From contig UQRJ01000022.1 of assembly GCA_900543345.1 (NCBI GenBank), forward strand, positions 1 through 17,895: a stretch of 17,895 nt of DNA, written 5' to 3'. The translations under genes were made by a program, and so were the position numbers. The DNA is from an uncultured Sporolactobacillus sp. (GTDB taxonomy: Bacteria; Bacillota; Bacilli; Bacillales; Sporolactobacillaceae). Positions 13,932-17,895 of the stretch are shown here, piece by piece (position 1 is the first letter of the stretch; each line of letters opens with the position of its first letter). The notes below the pieces were generated by a model. It did not search any database. It was not told the origin of the DNA and saw only the letters and a program-made list of their open reading frames with translations.

Positions 13932-14621
13932 TTATGCGTAAACGATTGACGGAATGTCGCGCAGATCATGAATCTCAACGGTCGGTTTGGCCGTCCCGGA
14001 ATTTTTCAGACCGTGCGGGTTATACCAACAAGTGTCGATACCCGCCCGGTTACCGCCGCGGATGTCCGCGGATAGCGAGTCGCCGACCATCAGGACGCGC
14101 CGTTTATCCCGAATGCCAAGCTGGGAGAACACAGCATCGAAAAATTGAACCTGCGGCTTCTGAAAACCAATTTCACCGGAGATGAACAACGCGGAAAAAT
14201 CGGCACGAATGGCCGATCGTTCAAACCGACGATGCTGCGTCTGCGCGATACCGTTGGTCACAATGGACAACCGGCAGTCGCGGCTGAGCAGCCGGCAAAG
14301 TTCATCTGCGCCATTAACCAGACGCGCACACTCGCTCAGCGCCCGCTTATACTGCTCATTGATTGCCGATGCGTCGGCCCTAGCTCCGATCTGCTCCAGC
14401 AGCTTTCGGAAACGCTCCGTTTGCAGCCGCTCGGCCGTCACTTCTTTTTTCTCCAGCCGTTTCCACAAATGCTGATTGATCCGGTGATAGCTGTCGCGAA
14501 CAGCTTGGCCATGCGGCAATCCGAACGCGGCCAGCGCCCGCTCCAATGCCTCCGTTTCCGCACTATCAAAGTCAAATAGCGTGTTATCCGCGTCAAATAA
14601 AATATCGTCGTATTGCTGCAT
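13932..14621 (-). CDS. HAD-superfamily phosphatase, YjjG/YfnB type
   Basis: A 229-residue HAD subfamily IA hydrolase. Motif I is D10-A-D12-N-T, motif II is in IVTNG, motif III lysine lies in GFQKPQ, and motif IV is VGDSLSADIRGG. The DADNTLFDF start and GFQKP are typical of the YjjG/YfnB group, known or predicted 5'-nucleotidases acting on pyrimidine or damaged nucleotides. A helical cap domain lies between motifs I and II. The frame is open to 14840, but the first 73 codons are not HAD-like and run into the terminator of the next gene. The ATG at 14621 has AAGGAG 9 bases upstream. A small inverted repeat TTACGC/GCGTAA (13926-13941) overlaps its stop codon. Confidence 0.9.
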   Translation of the reverse strand: MQQYDDILFDADNTLFDFDSAETEALERALAAFGLPHGQAVRDSYHRINQHLWKRLEKKEVTAERLQTERFRKLLEQIGARADASAINEQYKRALSECARLVNGADELCRLLSRDCRLSIVTNGIAQTQHRRFERSAIRADFSALFISGEIGFQKPQVQFFDAVFSQLGIRDKRRVLMVGDSLSADIRGGNRAGIDTCWYNPHGLKNSGTAKPTVEIHDLRDIPSIVYA

Positions 14622-14701
14622 AAGCTTCAACTCCTTGGTGCAATAACGCGGTAAACGGGCCGTATTGATCTCTCGCCGCTTATGAAGCTTCTTATAAATA
14701 G

Positions 14702-14726
14702 GAAGCGCACCGATTGAATGCGCTTC
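14702..14726. repeat. Inverted repeat upstream of the HAD gene
   Basis: GAAGCGCA (14702-14709) and TGCGCTTC (14719-14726) are perfect 8-bp arms with a 9-base spacer. They lie about 80-105 bases before the HAD start and just upstream of a TATAAG that could be a -10 box. The geometry suits a repressor operator. The remaining leader from 14622 to 14814 shows no gene that I recognise. Confidence 0.45.
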
Positions 14727-14814
14727 ATTCCAAACAATGACGGAGGACGGCTTGCCCTCGCCGATAGATAAGTCCCGACGGAAAACGGGAGACCGCCGAG
14801 GCCTTTGATGGGCG

Positions 14815-14840
14815 AAAAAACACCCGCCGCGCGCGGGCAT
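14815..14840 (-). terminator. Intrinsic terminator after the winged-helix gene
   Basis: On the minus strand CCCGC and GCGGG (14837-14833 and 14827-14823) form a G+C-rich stem around GCGCG. A TTTTTT tract follows at 14820-14815. It lies 11 bases after the stop codon of the gene at 14848. Confidence 0.75.
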
Positions 14841-14847
14841 CTTTCTG

Positions 14848-15027
14848 TTATTTTTTTAATTCCCAGTAGCAACGCTTCGGCGAAACAATTTTCGCTTCCT
14901 TTTTTAATTTTGCCATGACCTTGCCGACTTGTTTCTTATCTACGCCGGTCGCCTCCGCTACTTTCCCCGCATTGGCCGGCTCGCTGGCCGATTCAAAAAA
15001 TTGCAACACCGCGTCGTAGCCTTCCAT
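14848..15027 (-). CDS. Small winged-helix DNA-binding protein
   Basis: A 59-residue basic protein beginning MEGYDAVLQFF. The middle (ANAGKVAEATGVDKKQVGKVMAKLKKEAKI) reads as a helix-turn-helix with recognition helix, and the end (VSPKRCYWELKK) as the short beta wing. It resembles tiny MarR/ArsR-like winged-helix proteins of Firmicutes whose targets are unknown. The ATG at 15027 has AGGAAG 8 bases upstream; an in-frame GTG at 15036 sits too close to that site. It has its own promoter and terminator, so it is probably monocistronic. Confidence 0.8.
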   Translation of the reverse strand: MEGYDAVLQFFESASEPANAGKVAEATGVDKKQVGKVMAKLKKEAKIVSPKRCYWELKK

Positions 15028-15060
15028 GCTAATCACTTCCTGCCCGTCGGATTTAATTTT

Positions 15061-15088
15061 ATTATAGTCATCTCTGCGCCGCGATCAA
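15061..15088 (-). promoter_or_regulatory. Promoter of the winged-helix gene
   Basis: A perfect -10 box TATAAT (15066-15061) lies 16 bases after TTGATC (15088-15083, 4 of 6 of the -35 consensus). It ends 33 bases before the ATG at 15027. Confidence 0.7.
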
Positions 15089-15179
15089 GCGAGGCTGTCA
15101 CAATTAAAAATTTTCTTTCCGCCGTTTTTTAGTGTAGGCTTATAGTATAAATGGCGACGGGAAGGACGATTGAAGACTC

Positions 15180-15536
15180 GTGAAACAGACAGCCGAACGG
15201 ACGCTTGCCCTAATCGGCAACATTCTCGCAACCGTTGAATGGTTCATCCTTTTTTTACTCGCCGGTTTGCTGCTCATCGAAGCCGGTGCTCAGCCGGGCA
15301 AAAACGGGCTAATCATCGCCGGCGGATTGCTCATTGCCGGTAATCTCGCTGTCGTCCCGGTGCTCGTTTTCGGCTGGGTTGCCGGTTTCATGATCCGTCC
15401 CGGCGGAAAAGGATGGCCGATTTGTTTGATCGTCGCCGGTGCATTGTTAATTCTCTCCCCGTTTATCGTCTCCGGCCTCTTGCTTGCGGCGGCAGGCCTA
15501 CTCGCCGTGCTGCGACCCCCATTTAACGAATTATAG
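15180..15536 (+). CDS. Small hydrophobic membrane protein of unknown function
   Basis: A 118-residue protein with roughly three to four membrane segments (about residues 16-34, 43-70 and 80-111) and a basic, glycine-rich loop RPGGKGWP. The pattern is faintly like DUF4064-type small membrane proteins, but I do not assign a family. The start is a GTG at 15180 with AAGGA 13 bases upstream, which is a long spacing; an in-frame stop at 15171 rules out an earlier start. TATAGT/TATAAA at 15141-15151 may be the -10 box. It is transcribed away from the winged-helix gene and alone. Confidence 0.7.
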   Translation: MKQTAERTLALIGNILATVEWFILFLLAGLLLIEAGAQPGKNGLIIAGGLLIAGNLAVVPVLVFGWVAGFMIRPGGKGWPICLIVAGALLILSPFIVSGLLLAAAGLLAVLRPPFNEL

Positions 15537-15739
15537 AAATATCTTCGATCCAACCGGGAAGACACCCTCCATGATCCGTCTGATGTGCTCAGCTTCCGGC
15601 CGGGAATTTTAGCGATCCCGGCCCATATCAGGGCCCCTTCTGGTCGGGCCATTATCGGGATTCACCAGAAACCAACGATTCGCTTTGCTTCGAACTCCCC
15701 CTCGTATAATAAGTTTTGAACTTAATAGTCACTCCCTGT
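15537..15739. other. Intergenic region with two G+C-rich inverted repeats
   Basis: Between the convergent membrane-protein and oppA genes. GGCCGGGA (15598-15605) and TCCCGGCC (15616-15623) form a perfect 8-bp stem around a 10-base loop. Close downstream GGCCC and GGGCC form another (about 15632-15650). Neither has a good T tract, so a terminator function is uncertain. Close to the oppA stop, AAGTT/AACTT gives only a weak hairpin. No gene is supported here. Confidence 0.5.
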
Positions 15740-17401
15740 TCAACTCGGGTACTGCGTGATATCCAGCGGCGCGCCAAGATTGTGCGTGACGATGCCTTTC
15801 ACTTTCGAGTTAACCAAATAATTTTCCGATCCCTGATCAAGCGGAACAACCACCTGTTTGTCCAAGAGATAGCGCTGCGCCTGCTGCAGATCCCGCCATC
15901 TTTGCTTAAAGTCAGTCAGGTCTTTCTGCTTGATCTTATTGATTAACCGATCATACTTCGGATCGTTGAATTTCGCATGGTTATGTTCAAAGGTCGAATA
16001 GAATTGCTCCAGAAAGCTGACCGGATCAAAGTTTCCGGTCCAGCCGCCGAGTGCCAAATCGAACTTATAGGACATCATTTTCTGGAAACGCACCTTCGCC
16101 GGAATATTGCTCAGATTGATCGTGACCCCGGGCAGGTTTTTCTCAATCTGATTCTGCAGATACTCGCCGACATTTTTCGATGGGGCATCATCACTGGTCA
16201 GCAACGTAAAGGCCACTTTGTTCTTGCCGAGTTCCTGTTTTGCTTTATTCCATAACTTTTTCGCCTCAGCCGGATCATGTTTGACAAGATTGCCGGCATC
16301 GTCGGCAAAGTCTTTGCTGTCAATCGGGCTCTTGGCCAGTCCCTTGGGAACGACGCCGGTCGCCGCACGCGAACCGTCGGCCAGCACGTTCTTGACGAGC
16401 TGATTGCGGTCAATCGACAGGCTGATCGCTTTTCTCAGATTCTCATTTTGCAGATCTTTATTGGAACTGGTGCCGAATTCAAGATTGGTTGATCGCAGCG
16501 CCAGCACCGTTTTATAGCGGGGATCTTTCTGAAATTGTTTGACAAAGTCGCCGGAGAGCGGTGCCGCATCCACCTTATTCGCCTGGAATAGATTAATCCC
16601 CGTCGATGTTTCCTTTACGACACGGACATTGATTTGCTTCAGAGGAATGTTCTTTTTATCCCGGTAGTATTTGTTCTTTTTATATTTCCAGGACAAGCCT
16701 GTTCCATCCCAGTCGGTCAATACAAATGGACCGTTACTCAGCGTCGTAGCGCTGCTTGAGCCGTATTTGCTTCCTTTCGCTTCGACAAACTTTTCATTTT
16801 GCGGGAAAAGGTTCTCCGAAGACAGAGTTTCTTCAAAATAGGGGTCCGGGCGCTCCAGCTCGACCTGGAGTTTCGTATCGGACAGCGCCTTGACGCCCAG
16901 CTCCTTGGTGCTTTTCTTACCTTCGTTGATCGGTTGCGCGTTTTTAATATTGAAATACACGCTGGCGTTTTGGGCCGCCGTCTTCGGATTAAGTAGTCGC
17001 TGCCAGGCAAAGACGAAATCATTGGCCGTCAGCGGATCGCCGTTCGACCATTTCAATCCTTTTTTCAGGTTGATCACATATTTGGTCTTCTGACTGTTTT
17101 GAGCGATCGGCCGGCCGTCAGCAATCGCCGGCACCGGCTCATTTTTGCCGTTGATTTTATACAGGCCTTCCGCGAATATATCGATTTGTTCGGAACTGGC
17201 CGTATCATATTCTTTGACCGAATCGGCCGTCGGCAGCTCGGCCAGCGCCACCCAGTTCAGTACCTGCTTGTCGGCCAAGTGACTTGAGCCGCCCGCAGAC
17301 GACGAAGTCCCGCTCGAGCTGCCGGAACCGCAGCCGGCCAGCGACGTCGCCAGCAACAAACTGCCGGCCAATGCGCCAAATCGTTTCCAATGTTTACCCA
17401 T
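15740..17401 (-). CDS. oppA: Peptide ABC transporter substrate-binding lipoprotein, OppA-like
   Basis: A 553-residue extracytoplasmic solute-binding protein (SBP_bac_5 family) that should deliver oligopeptides to a membrane ABC transporter. The N-terminus has a basic region, a hydrophobic stretch and a lipobox L21-A-G-C24, so it is secreted and lipid-anchored. A serine/glycine-rich linker follows. Family landmarks are the opening LNWVALAELPTADS..., KGLKWSNGDPLTANDFVFAWQRLL, SNGPFVLTDWD and LRKAISLSIDRN. The ATG at 17401 has GGGGGAAG 5 bases upstream; the frame is open to 17500 but the extra residues precede the signal peptide. No permease or ATPase genes are adjacent, so it is an orphan binding protein here. 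The gene symbol reflects the family only. Confidence 0.92.
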   Translation of the reverse strand: MGKHWKRFGALAGSLLLATSLAGCGSGSSSGTSSSAGGSSHLADKQVLNWVALAELPTADSVKEYDTASSEQIDIFAEGLYKINGKNEPVPAIADGRPIAQNSQKTKYVINLKKGLKWSNGDPLTANDFVFAWQRLLNPKTAAQNASVYFNIKNAQPINEGKKSTKELGVKALSDTKLQVELERPDPYFEETLSSENLFPQNEKFVEAKGSKYGSSSATTLSNGPFVLTDWDGTGLSWKYKKNKYYRDKKNIPLKQINVRVVKETSTGINLFQANKVDAAPLSGDFVKQFQKDPRYKTVLALRSTNLEFGTSSNKDLQNENLRKAISLSIDRNQLVKNVLADGSRAATGVVPKGLAKSPIDSKDFADDAGNLVKHDPAEAKKLWNKAKQELGKNKVAFTLLTSDDAPSKNVGEYLQNQIEKNLPGVTINLSNIPAKVRFQKMMSYKFDLALGGWTGNFDPVSFLEQFYSTFEHNHAKFNDPKYDRLINKIKQKDLTDFKQRWRDLQQAQRYLLDKQVVVPLDQGSENYLVNSKVKGIVTHNLGAPLDITQYPS

Positions 17402-17521
17402 TTCGACTTCCCCCGTTTTTTCAGTATTTTTTATCTGTTTGTGATGAAATAAATATTTGCCGATAAAAATAGTAGGTTTTGCATACGACCAAACCCTCAC
17501 CTGTTCTTTTATCCGGCGTAT

Positions 17522-17868
17522 TTAGCGCTGACGGACAGCCGTATCGGCCAGGTCCGCGAAAATCGCTTCCACAAAATCAATGCCCTGGAGATAATTATCA
17601 AGCCGAATAGCTTCATTCGGCGAATGCGCGCCGGATTCCGGATCCGAGATGCCGAACGACATCAGCGGCGTATGCAGATAATGATTGAATAAATACATCG
17701 GGCCCGTCCCCGAACTGGTCGGCACGAGCTGCAGCCGGTCCTTCCCGCCATATATCCGGGCAGCAACATCCAGCACCTTCCGAACGATCGGTGCGTCCAG
17801 ATCGGAACGATAACTTTTTTCGCCCATCAAATAGTCAACCTTAATGTCGGGAAATCCCTGTTTAACGA
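17522..17868 (-). CDS. M20-family metallopeptidase, C-terminal part, 5' end cut by contig edge
   Basis: The last 114 residues of a zinc dipeptidase/aminoacylase-type protein; the frame is open into the adapter, so the start lies outside the contig. The tail SGAHSPNEAIRLDNYLQGIDFV is the usual closing motif of the M20 dipeptidase group, with a histidine that serves the active site in that family. SSGTGPMYLF and FGISDPESG precede it. It lies 120 bases upstream of oppA on the same strand. Peptide uptake and peptide cleavage may be linked, but a shared transcript is not shown. Confidence 0.88.
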
Positions 17869-17895
17869 CTGTCTCTTATACACATCTCCGAGCCC
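17869..17895 (-). other. Nextera adapter left in assembly (not genomic)
   Basis: The 19-base Tn5 mosaic end (ctgtctcttatacacatct) is followed by ccgagccc, the start of the Nextera Read 2 adapter complement. It is the mirror of the adapter at the left end, pointing outward. Genomic sequence ends at about 17868. Confidence 0.98.

Noticed and set aside
14622..14840. 73-codon N-terminal extension of the HAD gene, with a stretch reading RLPRYCTKELK that faintly recalls PAPS-reductase-like proteins
   Set aside because: The extension starts in the neighbouring terminator, the ATG at 14621 has its own AAGGAG, and HAD motif I is normally close to the N-terminus. The resemblance is too short to call a gene remnant.
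15290..15652. Minus-strand ORF of 120 codons overlapping the small membrane protein and the G+C-rich hairpins
   Set aside because: No ribosome binding site and no recognisable motif. Its composition follows from the antisense of the membrane protein gene.
1..17895. CRISPR arrays, tRNA or rRNA genes, insertion sequences, phage or defence genes
   Set aside because: I looked for regular direct repeats, cloverleaf sequences, transposases and defence motifs and saw none.

Overview
This window is a complete assembled contig from a low-complexity-free, medium-GC member of the Firmicutes, most likely class Bacilli. The evidence is a T-box leucine riboswitch, a YlmA-type ABC ATPase, an OppA-type lipoprotein, strong AGGAGG-type ribosome binding sites and TTGACA/TATAAT-type promoters. 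A Sporolactobacillaceae-like bacillus is a guess only. Both ends are not genomic: bases 1-49 and 17869-17895 are Illumina Nextera (Tn5) adapter, so genomic DNA runs from about 50 to 17868.

The left 13 kb is a branched-chain amino acid (BCAA) regulon. On the minus strand, reading right to left, a promoter at about 9890-9915 drives ilvB-ilvN-ilvC-ilvA-ylmA (9768 down to 4860). A second promoter then drives leuA-leuB-leuC-leuD (4413 down to the contig edge) behind a leucine T-box. Divergently, on the plus strand, ilvD and a BASS-family membrane transporter (10401-13187) lie behind a short leader. That leader encodes a 19-residue peptide containing Leu-Leu-Val-Val-Ile-Ile, followed by a hairpin and a strong intrinsic terminator. 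This is the layout of a ribosome-mediated attenuator, here in the same locus as a tRNA-sensing T-box.

Together the enzymes cover threonine to 2-oxobutyrate (IlvA), acetohydroxyacid synthesis (IlvBN), isomeroreduction (IlvC), dehydration (IlvD), and the leucine branch (LeuA, LeuCD, LeuB). No aminotransferase is present. The three classical feedback-control points all look altered. LeuA lacks its C-terminal leucine-binding domain. IlvA is a short TdcB-type enzyme without a regulatory domain. The AHAS small subunit is a short IlvM-like ACT protein with Asp at the position where Gly14 of E. coli IlvH is needed for valine inhibition. Control may therefore have moved largely to transcription attenuation.

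The right 4.5 kb is unrelated housekeeping: a flavin-reductase-like protein, a YjjG/YfnB-type HAD phosphatase, a 59-residue winged-helix protein, a small membrane protein, an oligopeptide-binding lipoprotein and the C-terminal part of an M20 peptidase cut by the contig end.
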